This document shows, in pieces, positions 21,601-30,414 of a DNA stretch of 64,000 nucleotides. This stretch comes from Chaetoceros tenuissimus (taxonomy: Eukaryota > Bacillariophyta > Thalassiosirophyceae > Chaetocerotales > Chaetocerotaceae). The notes beneath the pieces are model-generated. The model was given only the letters and a program-made list of their open reading frames with translations. It did no database searches and was not told where the DNA came from. The translations under genes were made by a program, and so were the position numbers. How positions within the stretch are numbered: the stretch's first letter is position 1; the number at the start of each line of letters is the position of its first letter. The stretch lies in assembly GCA_021927905.1 (NCBI GenBank), contig BLLK01000045.1:930001-994000 (forward strand), read 5' to 3'.

Positions 21601-21670
21601 ACCTACAGTGGCAACAAAGGAGCCTGTACCGATAACAAAACAGCCAATTATCACTAAACAACCATCATAA
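18639..21670 (+). CDS. Secreted ShK-like cysteine-rich protein with PSxxPS stalk
   Basis: Exons 18639-19197 and 19284-21670 (86 bp intron, phase 1) encode 981 residues. A signal peptide (EKILAVSILLQITTVVAS) opens the protein. About five or six ~60-residue modules follow. Each has the pattern C-x-D-x2-x-F-x-F, then K-C-x-W-L, then Y-C, then a C-P-x-x-C-x-x-C ending, and they resemble diatom ShKT-like modules. The second module is degenerate. From about residue 485 a ~420-residue tract repeats PSxxPS/PSSxPS, a pattern seen in diatom wall and extracellular proteins and likely heavily glycosylated. The end is TKEPV/VTKVP repeats. A role at the cell surface or frustule is inferred; no anchor is seen at the C terminus. 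Complementary minus-strand frames through the repeats are shadows. Confidence 0.8.
20185..21440. repeat. PSxxPS-coding tandem tract
   Basis: Coding repeats with a 12-18 bp period around CCATCAxxx-type triplets encode the Pro/Ser stalk of the surrounding gene. Synonymous variation between units shows it has been maintained as protein rather than expanded very recently. Confidence 0.9.
21509..21598 (+). repeat. 15 bp coding minisatellite (VTKVP/ATKEP x6)
   Basis: Six exact-length 15 bp units follow one another: four encode VTKVP and two encode ATKEP. The first four differ at only a few third positions, so this array looks younger than the PSxxPS tract beside it. Confidence 0.9.
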
Positions 21671-21785
21671 AATCAAAATGGAATTTTCAGTGTGTGGCTC
21701 GCATATGATTGTCTACGAAATAAGAACATGAAATGAATTCATAAAGAATGCCAGCAGTTATTTAAAAATGTTTCTATTTTAGTAT

Positions 21786-24731
21786 TTATGAACCTTTTCG
21801 CTTCTTTCTCTTCAGACTTTTTTCTTTACGCTTATTCACCTTTGGGACATTAGTGTCATCTCCATCTATTGCTTGTTGCTTCTTTGTTTTTCTACTAGGT
21901 GTAGCATTCACAGGATCGTCTGGCCAAGGATGTTTTGGATATTTCCCTCGCATTTCTGCTCTCACGGTAGGATAGACCTCTTTCCAGAAAAAAGGAAGAT
22001 CCAATGTCTGTGCAAGAGGCTTGTTTGCAGGAGATAATAGTGACAAAGAAATTGGCACAGAGTCGTGAGGATAACCAACTCTGGGAGAATCTAATAGCCC
22101 AAAAAACTGTTGTAACTTTGCATCCACAGTAGGGACTACTTCGTGATTATCAACCTCTTTGTAGTTGACAGCTAATGTGGTTTCATCAGGTGCATTTATT
22201 TTGGTGGGAAATAGACGCTGTAGTGTTTCTCTTTGGTGTTGGTCCAATGTACTGTCTAATATGCTCAATAGATTCAAATCTTTCAAGCTAGTAATACCAG
22301 TCATCCAATTTTCTACCAACTGCTGTAAAATATTTTCGTCATTTGCTGATTCCTCACTGCAACCATTTTCAAGTGCATCAAGAGCTCGAAAACAATCTGG
22401 CCAATCTTCATCACTTGACAGTTTCCGAGCAAGACGAACCCTACAGATTAGATCTTGTATGGCTATCAGATCTTTCTTTGACTGGAGGGGTTTCAAAGCA
22501 GGAAATACACCTCCTAAGGATTGCATTGTGTTCAGGAGTACTTCTGCTATTTTTTCACTGTTCGATAGACTTACAGGAATGGATTCGAGCTGCAACGCAC
22601 CTACTTTTTTTACTTTCTTCGCTCTTACCTCGTAACCTTTACTCGCAACAGTGTAAACTTCCTCAACCTCTTCAGCAATGTCGCGTAAGAGATTCTCTTG
22701 AATTTTGACATAAGATCTAATCCTTGTTTTGTTATCATCGCTAGTAGAGGTTGATAGTACAATAAGAAATTCATCTTCATCACGACGATCTAAATATACT
22801 GATTGCCCTAGACTCAACATGTACGTAGAACCACCATACGAAGCATCGCTCTTTCTTCTTGCCACCAAATCTGTAAAACCTGGTAAGATTGCATACCCAA
22901 CATTTGATAAAACATCTTCAGATTTGATTTTTCCCTGAAATGTATCAAGTACAGATTCATAGGCAGCTACACTAATTCTTGATGCGTACTGCAACGCTTT
23001 CTTCGCATCAAATGAAAGATTAGTCCCATTTTCAGATTCTGCTATAAAATTTTGAATGATCTTACAGAGATTAGACTCTCGTGTCTTGGCTAAGTTTTCA
23101 TCTAAAATTGCTGAAACAAAAACGGCCCCAGCGAGACATGCACTGCCTTTCTCTTCTGCAATTGCAATACACGTCGCTAATCGTGGATGGGTACTCAATT
23201 TTAATAGGTTCTCTCCGTGCGGAGTGACTCGAAATTTTTTTGAACTAAGATTTTTACTAATCGTAGACTCAATCTCTTCAACTGCTTCAATATCTGAAAG
23301 CATTGAAAATGCTTTTTCTAATGCCTTTCTGGGAGGAGGATCAATGAAAGAAGTTTCATTTTGAATTTCTTCAATGCTGCCATATCCAAACTCTGTGAGA
23401 AGAAGACTGGTTGGAACAAGGTCTGTAGACATAATTTCCGGTATAGAACTAATCGCCATTCGATTGAAATCTCCCTCTGTATACAAGCGCACACACAGTC
23501 CTTCTGAAACACGACCAGCTCTTCCCATTCTTTGAATTGCCGAATCTTGGGAACATATGACGGTTACTAATGAAGGGAGTCCAGTGGTACTATCGTAGCG
23601 AGGTTGCCTCTGCAGTCCACTGTCAATTACACAGGTTACACCTTCAATGGTCAATGATGCCTCAGCAATTGGGGAAGAAACAATGATTTTCCGACGAAGA
23701 GAGTCGCTCCTAATAGCAAGATCTTGTTCTTCTTTTGGAAGAGCACCATAGAGAGGATATATGTCTATGTTACCTAGATTTCTGAACTTCAACTCATTCA
23801 CAACCCTTCTTATTTCCTTGACTCCTGGGAGGAAAACCAGAACGTCGCCATTTGTTTTCAAGAGAGAATCCTCAATAGTGTCAGACATTGTCTTAACTAG
23901 AAGTTTATTGTCATTCAAAAGGAGACCAAGAGGTGGAGCTGATCTTTTAGCATACTGAATGGAAACAGGGAATTGTCTCCCTTCTGATCTAAGAACATTG
24001 CACATACCACTGCCACCTAGTGAAGAGAGAAGTTTTGTACCCACACTTTCGTCCTCAATTAAAGCCAGATTTGGATCATCATTATCACCAATAGTTTTGA
24101 TATCTCCAAGTAAAGTTGCACTCATTACAATGATCTTTAAATCTGGCTTAAAATTCATTTGAATCTCGCGACACAATGCAAACGCAGTGTCAGATCCGAT
24201 TCCTCTCTCATGAAATTCATCAAGTATGACAACATCTATACCAGTCAATTCTGGGTCTTCTCTGATCTTATTTAGTAATACTCCATCCGTCATTACACTT
24301 ATTCTTGTCTCTGATGACATTCTACTCTCACCTCGAATAGCATATCCTACTCGTTTACCTGGTACTTCATCGATCAAACTCGCCATTCTTTGGGCGGCAG
24401 ATCTTGCAGCTACTCTTCTCGGTTCAATAACTACTACATTTGGCACTGAATCAAAAGATGAAAGAAGCAAAGGGACAATAGTTGTTTTTCCAGCCCCCGG
24501 CGATGCCTCAAGAAGGAGATTTGGTTTTTCTTCTAGCGCATCTCTGATGGGTGCAATTATAGTTTTGATAGGCAAGGCATCAATGTCAGCTTTTATCTCG
24601 TCATACAGATATTGAGTCGAGAATGAAGATGGAGCTTTTGGCAAAGCGTAGTTGACAAACGCAGTGGAACCAAAAAGGAATCCAAACCCAACAAAAACAT
24701 TAAAGAAAGCCTTGTACATTTGAACTCTCAT
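21786..24731 (-). CDS. HrpB-type DExH-box ATP-dependent helicase, plastid-targeted
   Basis: A 981-residue intronless superfamily 2 helicase. Motifs run in order: PGAGKT (~79-83), EPRRVAARSAA, DEFH (~171-174), SAT, the C-terminal helicase SSPIAEASLTIEGV, and QRMGRAGR. The end carries the HrpB-specific block KYPKHPWPDDPVNATP, which separates it from ordinary DEAH spliceosomal helicases. HrpB is a mainly bacterial family of poorly known RNA-helicase function. The N-terminus is hydrophobic and ends GSTAF-VNYALP, like the signal peptide plus A-F site used for import into complex plastids, so plastid location is inferred. The start could be 24731 or 24719. A tail rich in Lys/Arg ends the protein. 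Two short tandem copies lie just upstream. Confidence 0.88.
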   Translation of the reverse strand: MRVQMYKAFFNVFVGFGFLFGSTAFVNYALPKAPSSFSTQYLYDEIKADIDALPIKTIIAPIRDALEEKPNLLLEASPGAGKTTIVPLLLSSFDSVPNVVVIEPRRVAARSAAQRMASLIDEVPGKRVGYAIRGESRMSSETRISVMTDGVLLNKIREDPELTGIDVVILDEFHERGIGSDTAFALCREIQMNFKPDLKIIVMSATLLGDIKTIGDNDDPNLALIEDESVGTKLLSSLGGSGMCNVLRSEGRQFPVSIQYAKRSAPPLGLLLNDNKLLVKTMSDTIEDSLLKTNGDVLVFLPGVKEIRRVVNELKFRNLGNIDIYPLYGALPKEEQDLAIRSDSLRRKIIVSSPIAEASLTIEGVTCVIDSGLQRQPRYDSTTGLPSLVTVICSQDSAIQRMGRAGRVSEGLCVRLYTEGDFNRMAISSIPEIMSTDLVPTSLLLTEFGYGSIEEIQNETSFIDPPPRKALEKAFSMLSDIEAVEEIESTISKNLSSKKFRVTPHGENLLKLSTHPRLATCIAIAEEKGSACLAGAVFVSAILDENLAKTRESNLCKIIQNFIAESENGTNLSFDAKKALQYASRISVAAYESVLDTFQGKIKSEDVLSNVGYAILPGFTDLVARRKSDASYGGSTYMLSLGQSVYLDRRDEDEFLIVLSTSTSDDNKTRIRSYVKIQENLLRDIAEEVEEVYTVASKGYEVRAKKVKKVGALQLESIPVSLSNSEKIAEVLLNTMQSLGGVFPALKPLQSKKDLIAIQDLICRVRLARKLSSDEDWPDCFRALDALENGCSEESANDENILQQLVENWMTGITSLKDLNLLSILDSTLDQHQRETLQRLFPTKINAPDETTLAVNYKEVDNHEVVPTVDAKLQQFFGLLDSPRVGYPHDSVPISLSLLSPANKPLAQTLDLPFFWKEVYPTVRAEMRGKYPKHPWPDDPVNATPSRKTKKQQAIDGDDTNVPKVNKRKEKSLKRKKRKGS

Positions 24732-24848
24732 GTATGTTTGCACAGGCTAATCGACGACGATATGCTCTTTATTTCTTCCAAACCCACGTATGTTCGTATG
24801 TTTGCACAGGCTAATCGATGATTTACTCTGATTTCTTCCACACCCTCT
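24732..24848. repeat. Tandem duplication at the helicase 5' end
   Basis: A unit starting GTATGTTTGCACAGGCTAATCGA and ending TTTCTTCCA is present twice, at 24732-24787 and 24796-24848, with a 64 bp step. It lies immediately upstream of the helicase start, so promoter or 5' UTR elements have been doubled. Confidence 0.8.
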
Positions 24849-25199
24849 CTATTTTCGAAGAAATGTATTTACTATTTTGATTGTAGTCGCACTTTCTTTA
24901 TGAGTAATAGTTGATTAGAACAAATTCAATGAGTCAATAGGAGAGAGTCATCTATTCTCCAAGTGTGGTGAGAAAGATGAGGTTGTGATCGCTATCGTCT
25001 GTCAGTAGTAAGTAGTACAACACTAATTAGTATATAGCTACGTAGCTAGCTATATTTCGAGAAGCAAATAATAATGATCTGATTTACCATACGATTATGT
25101 ACCTTATTCAAAAAAAGATATGAGAGTAACAGTAGTATCGTTCTAAAATAACCAACATGATGTTATGAAAACTTTTGCTGAGCGTTTACTTTTTGCTTT
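24849..25199. other. Intergenic region
   Basis: AT-rich sequence between the helicase 5' side and the end of the next minus-strand gene. A short palindromic run near 25028-25053 (TAGCTACGTAGCTAGCTA) is noted; no gene is seen. Confidence 0.4.
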
Positions 25200-26246
25200 T
25201 TAACTAAAGTCTTTTTCCAAGCCAGTGAAAATTTCTTCGAATGTTGCTCCACGTCTTTCTTTCCCACTCATGAAAACTTCAGATGAGGATGTATTCTTTT
25301 GCTTCATTATGTTACTGATACCGACACTTTGTAAAGGTTTTCCAGTATCACCATCATAGCATTCAAATGTTGTCGCACCTGTCAAAGATGGATATTTTGT
25401 CGCTTCGATACACAATGATGCAACATCTGCTCTTGCAATTCTACCGCTCTTTACATCACCTTGATTCAATTCTAAGGAGGAGACACCCTTTCCAACTTCC
25501 TCAGTCAACCCTCCAGGTCTAATCACACAATATGTACATTTGTCACTTCCATTCTTTGCATACAATGCACGCACTGCATCTTCGCCTTTGATCTTTTCCT
25601 CCATTATCTTTCCAAAAATGTTCAAAAATTTAAACACAGGCGAATCTGGCTTAGTTACAGCTCCGCTAGACACAATCACCAATTGTGGAATATTTTGTTT
25701 AATACAAGCCTCAGCAACATTAACCAACCCCAAATTATCCACCGCATTAGGAGTACCACCTTGCTTTGAAGCACTAGCCGCAAAGATGACTGCTCTGCTT
25801 CCTTCAATCGCAGATGAAATAGTTCCAGCATTAGTCACGTCACAAACTTTACTTCGAACATTTGAAGTTCCGTAAGCTCCTGTATACACTCCTCCTCGAC
25901 TAGTTGCAACAACTGGGATTCCTCTATCGTTACAAGCACCAACACATTCACTTCCAGTTCTTCCATTTGCTCCAATAACTACTATTGGTCCGTTGTTAGA
26001 AATAGAAGTACCATCATCAGCAAAAGCAGGTTGAGAAGAAGGGAAGAAGGATAGTCCCGATATTAGAGTGCTCGATGCTGTTACAAAATCTCTTCTTTTC
26101 ATCGAAGACGAATTATCATCATTACTAGCACTGCTCGATGCATGAATAGGAATTGAAGATGCCGCTATTTTTCCGATGGACACTGGACTGACGAATGCAT
26201 CGGCTGTCTGGAGCAACACCAGAGTTAGTGTTAACAAGGATCTCAT
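25200..26246 (-). CDS. Atypical SDR (NAD(P)-binding) with plastid and Tat-like targeting
   Basis: A 348-residue intronless protein. The start was set at the ATG at 26246, where a signal peptide begins; the frame stays open 36 codons more upstream. Residues 1-17 are a signal peptide ending ADA-FVSP, the complex-plastid cleavage type. Residues 50-54 are KRRDF, followed by a hydrophobic run and PAFA-DDG, which looks like a twin-arginine thylakoid signal. Together they read as a three-part route to the thylakoid lumen. The mature part opens with VVIGANGRTGSE, a TGxxGxxG-like dinucleotide fold of the atypical SDR (NmrA/HCF173-like) group, followed by VIFAAS and VIRPGG. The substrate is unknown. 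Photosystem assembly or pigment chemistry would fit the location. Confidence 0.8.
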   Translation of the reverse strand: MRSLLTLTLVLLQTADAFVSPVSIGKIAASSIPIHASSSASNDDNSSSMKRRDFVTASSTLISGLSFFPSSQPAFADDGTSISNNGPIVVIGANGRTGSECVGACNDRGIPVVATSRGGVYTGAYGTSNVRSKVCDVTNAGTISSAIEGSRAVIFAASASKQGGTPNAVDNLGLVNVAEACIKQNIPQLVIVSSGAVTKPDSPVFKFLNIFGKIMEEKIKGEDAVRALYAKNGSDKCTYCVIRPGGLTEEVGKGVSSLELNQGDVKSGRIARADVASLCIEATKYPSLTGATTFECYDGDTGKPLQSVGISNIMKQKNTSSSEVFMSGKERRGATFEEIFTGLEKDFS

Positions 26247-26507
26247 TTCAGCAGTAATTCTGTTGTAGTAGATTAAAGGTAGACAGAATAATAGATGATA
26301 GAGATGAATGCTATGCAGCATACAGTCCACTATCGGCTTGGTGCAATGCAACACAATGACCTGCGTACGTCATTGAAAACTATGACGTTGCGTGATATGT
26401 CACATTGGAGCCATTACCATCAACCATCAACCCACCATCTCCATTCACCATCACACATCATGACCATTCTTATGAACTATTTCGAAGATCTATAGATTGG
26501 TTAATAA

Positions 26508-27644
26508 ATGCACGTCTTATCAAAAGAGCAAATAGAAACCTACGTAGAAGACGGAGTCCTCGTCGCACAAAATATCATAAGCGCAGATGAGTTGAAGAAA
26601 TACCAAGATGGTCTACACAGGACATTGAAAGAGCATGGTGTTGATCCAGAGAACTTGAAAGGCACCGCACAAAATTTGTTAAAATTGTCTTCTACCAATG
26701 GATCTGGTGGTGTACTTGATATCTTTTATCAAGACTTTCAGTTGGAAATCGGAAGTAATGAGAAGCTTTTTAGGGCGACGCAACAACTATGGCGAGCTTC
26801 CCTTGCATATGACGAGAAGAGTCAGAATAGAGAGTATTTATCTTCTATTGGGAAAGAGGAAATGTATCATCAATTCGGGGCATTTGATCCTTCAAAAGGA
26901 TACATGTACATAGATAGACTTGGTTATAGAATACCCACTGCACTTGCTGAAGAAATCGGGGAACAAGTAGCAAGGGATTCATGTACTAAAGAGAATACAA
27001 TAAAGAGCAAAAAGAAGAAAAACATGGCAATACAGAGATCTTTGACTCCTCATTTCGATGTCTGTCCAGATACTTTTTATTCCAATGATAAAAGCAAATG
27101 GCGTCCTATTCAGTGCTTTGTGGCTCTGTCAGATACGCCTGAAAAAAATATGGGAGGTTTCGAAGCAGCAAAACAATTTCATCGTCATTTTCATAAATGG
27201 CGACAACATAGAGCATTGTCAGAAGTTACAAGAAAGGACCCTAAAACTGGTGCAAAGAGAAAAGAGAAGATACCAGCTCCATGCCTGGGAGAGTACACTC
27301 ATATTCGGCCTCAAGAAGATGAAAGTGTCATGAAAGCTGTGAAACATGTGCCGATAAAAGCAGGAGATGTAGTCTTTTGGGATCAACGTATTCCCCATGC
27401 CAATGCATACAAAAATGAGAGCGAAACTCCTAGAGCAGTTGTATACTGCTCCTTTCTACCAGATGTTGCAGTAAATAGAAATTACGCTCGAAAGCAACTC
27501 GAGGATTTTGAAAATGGAAAAAAGCCTCGAGACACCTGGATTGATTTCAACGAAGAAAACCAAAAGGTCAAAGTTTCTTCGAGTCATAATCATTTTCAAT
27601 TTTCCGAACTAGGGGAAAAACTGATGATGATACAGAAGTGGTGA
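26508..27644 (+). CDS. Phytanoyl-CoA dioxygenase (PhyH) family protein
   Basis: A 378-residue intronless 2-oxoglutarate/Fe(II) oxygenase. The N-terminus (EQIETYVEDGVLVAQNII) is the usual PhyH opening. The iron ligands are His and Asp of PHFDVCPD (~182-184) and the distal His of IPHANAY (~297), with Arg of ETPRAVVYCSF about 14 residues later for 2-oxoglutarate. GDVVFWDQRIPH is the strand that carries the distal His. No signal peptide is seen, so it is probably cytosolic. PhyH enzymes hydroxylate lipids or other small molecules; the substrate here is not predictable. Divergent from the SDR gene by 261 bp. Confidence 0.88.
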   Translation: MHVLSKEQIETYVEDGVLVAQNIISADELKKYQDGLHRTLKEHGVDPENLKGTAQNLLKLSSTNGSGGVLDIFYQDFQLEIGSNEKLFRATQQLWRASLAYDEKSQNREYLSSIGKEEMYHQFGAFDPSKGYMYIDRLGYRIPTALAEEIGEQVARDSCTKENTIKSKKKKNMAIQRSLTPHFDVCPDTFYSNDKSKWRPIQCFVALSDTPEKNMGGFEAAKQFHRHFHKWRQHRALSEVTRKDPKTGAKRKEKIPAPCLGEYTHIRPQEDESVMKAVKHVPIKAGDVVFWDQRIPHANAYKNESETPRAVVYCSFLPDVAVNRNYARKQLEDFENGKKPRDTWIDFNEENQKVKVSSSHNHFQFSELGEKLMMIQKW

Positions 27645-27887
27645 ATCCTCCAAAGATAACCATCATCATAGAAACATCAAGTGAGATTCTAGCCAGATAC
27701 AATCATATTGGGTGCAAAGTAGCTATTCAAATGTCAAGGCAAATCTCATGATGGATGAGAAGCGAACCCTCTCTTATTCTTTTGCACCACAAGTCTCTCT
27801 ATTTCATTTTAAAAGTTTACCCATACAAGAGACAAGTGCACTAGCATAGACAGGATAGTATCATAATAATCATATATATATATAGAC

Positions 27888-28133
27888 ATGGAAGATTTTG
27901 AGTTCAAAGAGAATTCCAAAGTTATGTTCGACGAAGTTTGTTCCATGACACCGTGGCTCTTTCGTGGCTTCACTAAGAATGGACTGATTCAAGGTCTGAA
28001 AGATGAAGGCTGTGGAATCGTCACTGAGCAAAATATGTACGATGTTTGCCGAAAAGTGACACCTGCAAAGCATTTAGATAAAACCATGGAAGTTCTAGAA
28101 AAACACAAGACAGTGAAGAACATCAAAAAATGA
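27888..28133 (+). CDS. Small PCP_red-like protein (81 aa)
   Basis: A complete 81-residue intronless protein. The block NSKVMFDEVCSMTPWLFR followed by IQGLKDEGCGIVTEQNMYDVC resembles the PCP_red domain (C-terminal part of light-independent protochlorophyllide reductase ChlB). In that domain a helix with P-x-F-x-R is followed by an I-T-x-E-x-V/M segment. Stand-alone PCP_red-like proteins occur in bacteria and algae with unknown role. No targeting signal precedes it. A run of TA repeats lies right upstream of the start. The resemblance is by eye only and the family call is tentative. Confidence 0.5.
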   Translation: MEDFEFKENSKVMFDEVCSMTPWLFRGFTKNGLIQGLKDEGCGIVTEQNMYDVCRKVTPAKHLDKTMEVLEKHKTVKNIKK

Positions 28134-28273
28134 AAATTCATGTAAAAGGTTGGAAAAAGCAAACTCTAAACTTAGGTTTACTTTACCAATACATTTAACA
28201 TATTCTCTTCACCTGACTCTTCACATTACAAACAATTTGATGCTTTCTAAGCTAAAGTGATGTTTGGCATCTT

Positions 28274-28960
28274 TCACTCGATGATCATAAAGCCGATACC
28301 ACCTGGAATAATCCACTTTGATTTTCCTGCATTCATAGTCTCGAATCCAATCATTGTAGCTATACCATGACTGTTCAATGAGGCATTGCTCATGCCTAAA
28401 ATGTTATTAGATACAAGTGTCGCATTGTTAGCAACGGAACCCAGCTGATTCGTGAGCAAAAACATATCCTTCTCTCCCTGTGATTCAGTGCCAAAACCAA
28501 TAAGTCCTCCCTTAATCATTTGATTTTTGACAAAATGTTTCATATGTCCTTGAAACTCCTGGCGAAGTTCTTTGTAAGCATTGGAAGCAGGAATCATATT
28601 GTTTACAACTTGATCATAGATTTGTTGCCACTTGATAAGTGGTACAGGAGTTTGACCCCCTTCACTCAAGATAGCAGGAACTTGATCCCTGGAACAGTTC
28701 AATGGAGTCCACACTTCAAGACAAATATCCTTGGTCAAAGTCCCAAATACGGCTCCAACTTGTGGTCGAGTGAGAGAAGCCATCGAAGTACCATTGACTG
28801 ATACAATCAGGTGTCCTGCTTTGAGTTTTGTGTTCTCAAAGAGAGATCCTTCGTTAATTCCACTCATAATCACTCCAGATGGTGTAACATTGTAGGTAAT
28901 GCCCAGCTTACTAGTAGGCGTAGGTTTAGTTGCAGTGATGAAAGAGATCTCAGAGAACAT
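28274..28960 (-). CDS. PDZ-domain protein
   Basis: A 228-residue intronless protein. Residues ~18-80 fit a PDZ domain: KLGITYNVTPSGVIMSGI as the carboxylate-binding region, then LKAGHLIVSVNGTSMASLT and a final valine-rich strand ICLEVW. The remaining ~150 residues contain amphipathic helices and a Gly/Asn-rich end (GGLIGFGTESQGEK, IIPGGIGFMIIE) with no recognised domain. It is probably an intracellular adaptor. It converges with the PCP_red-like gene at about 140 bp. Confidence 0.75.
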   Translation of the reverse strand: MFSEISFITATKPTPTSKLGITYNVTPSGVIMSGINEGSLFENTKLKAGHLIVSVNGTSMASLTRPQVGAVFGTLTKDICLEVWTPLNCSRDQVPAILSEGGQTPVPLIKWQQIYDQVVNNMIPASNAYKELRQEFQGHMKHFVKNQMIKGGLIGFGTESQGEKDMFLLTNQLGSVANNATLVSNNILGMSNASLNSHGIATMIGFETMNAGKSKWIIPGGIGFMIIE

Positions 28961-29231
28961 ATTGATGATGAAAATGTGTTATGAGCGAGTAAAATAGTTC
29001 TCGTTTTGATTCAATCAGAGTCTAAGGGCGTAATATCTTTTGATTGATTTTTGTGTGAGGGAGTCGAGTCAGTCTGTCAACCTCCAATATTTTGACGTGC
29101 GTACTTGTATGTGGTAGACAGTAGTGTCGAGGAAGATCTATCTAGAAAACGTTTCAAATTCCAAGTACAATAGTGGTAGTGGTAGACCTCACGTCATTCA
29201 AGCTTCAAACTACTAGAGCATTATTATTCGA

Positions 29232-30372
29232 ATGGGGTTGATTCTCATACTGTTACTTTTACATATTATGCACTGTTTATCTTTCAGTGCCACATCTCGT
29301 AACGAGTTCCGCAATGTCCTCATCCTAGATCACTTGAACATTAATCACGAGAGAGGACGACATGACCTCTTGAAGTCTTTCTACTTTGATTTTTTACAAT
29401 GTGGAATTGATGTAAGTACTTTCTTCATTCATATAAATTTTATTTCCTATCATGTGCTATTGAAGTGCTGGTACTAATAAAATTGTGGTTTCATAGCCTC
29501 GCAAAGCGGAGAACTATGAGCAAGGATCCAAAACACTTTGGGCGAACATTGGGGCACAGCAATTCCATCTTCCGGAAGGAAAGCCTAATGCACAGGTTCT
29601 AGATGGTGAGATAAGACTCTATTATGATCCAAAAGCCTATGATAAAATGGTCAAGGCAGCTGAAGATATGAAAGATTTGAACATAATGAAGGACACAAAA
29701 TTTGCTGTGTCAAAAATGAGCGAGATGGAAATGTTGGTCTTCGACTGCTGGGGATCTAGATTTAGAATTATCTCCAGTGATAAAGAGAAAGATATCCGAG
29801 GGTTGCAAAAGAATATAGATGATTTCGACACTTTGGGGAACGATATGGATTTGCAGATTTTTACCCCAACCAATGCAAATATCGCTGGGATTGGTAGATT
29901 TTATGAACAGATTTTAGACACTCCTGTCATTATTGGTGAGGATAATTGTGTTGTTAGTATGGGGCCTTGTCAAACACTCACATTTACTCGTGGAGATGAT
30001 GCAAGCTTTGATAGAGACATGCACGTAGACTTGAGAGATGAACCTGAAAATAATCCAAGTGACAAAAAGTACTACCAAAGCAACTATGGTCCGCATATAT
30101 CTTTATATGTAAGGGATATTAGATCCACATTCAAGAGAGCGGAAGAGTTAGGAATAGCATATGTTAACCCTAGATTCAAGAGGAGAGCGTATACAGAGGA
30201 TGAAGTTGTAAAAGACTGCATGTTTCGATTCCTTGATATTGTTGACCCCCTTAACATCGAGGATGGTGTAATTTTAAGTCTCGAACATGAAGTCAGGAGT
30301 GTTTTGAAAGCTGATGGATCATTATACAAAAGTTGTCCTTTTGTTGAAGCCCCAGCTGGATGTGTGATTTAA
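29232..30372 (+). CDS. Secretory-pathway protein of glyoxalase/VOC type
   Basis: Exons 29232-29411 and 29497-30372 (85 bp intron with TACTAAT branch site, phase 0) encode 351 residues. A hydrophobic N-terminus ends HCLSFSATSR, a signal-peptide or plastid-type presequence. Two half-domains look like vicinal-oxygen-chelate folds: NVLILDHLNINHERGRHDLLKSFYFDFL near residue 28, and LQIFTPTNANIAGIGRFYEQIL near residue 210, followed by a GPHISLYVRDIRSTFKRAEELG strand-helix. VOC enzymes bind a metal for glyoxalase, dioxygenase or isomerase chemistry. The exact metal ligands were not assigned. The stop lies 42 bp from the convergent oxygenase gene. Confidence 0.6.
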
Positions 30373-30414
30373 AAACATAAAAATGCACTTCTACAATTAT
30401 TATCTCCTACGATA

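Noticed and set aside
20518-21654. Minus-strand frames rich in Gly/Asp/Glu and in Gly-Thr
   Set aside because: They are the complementary reading of the PSxxPS and VTKVP coding repeats, not separate genes.
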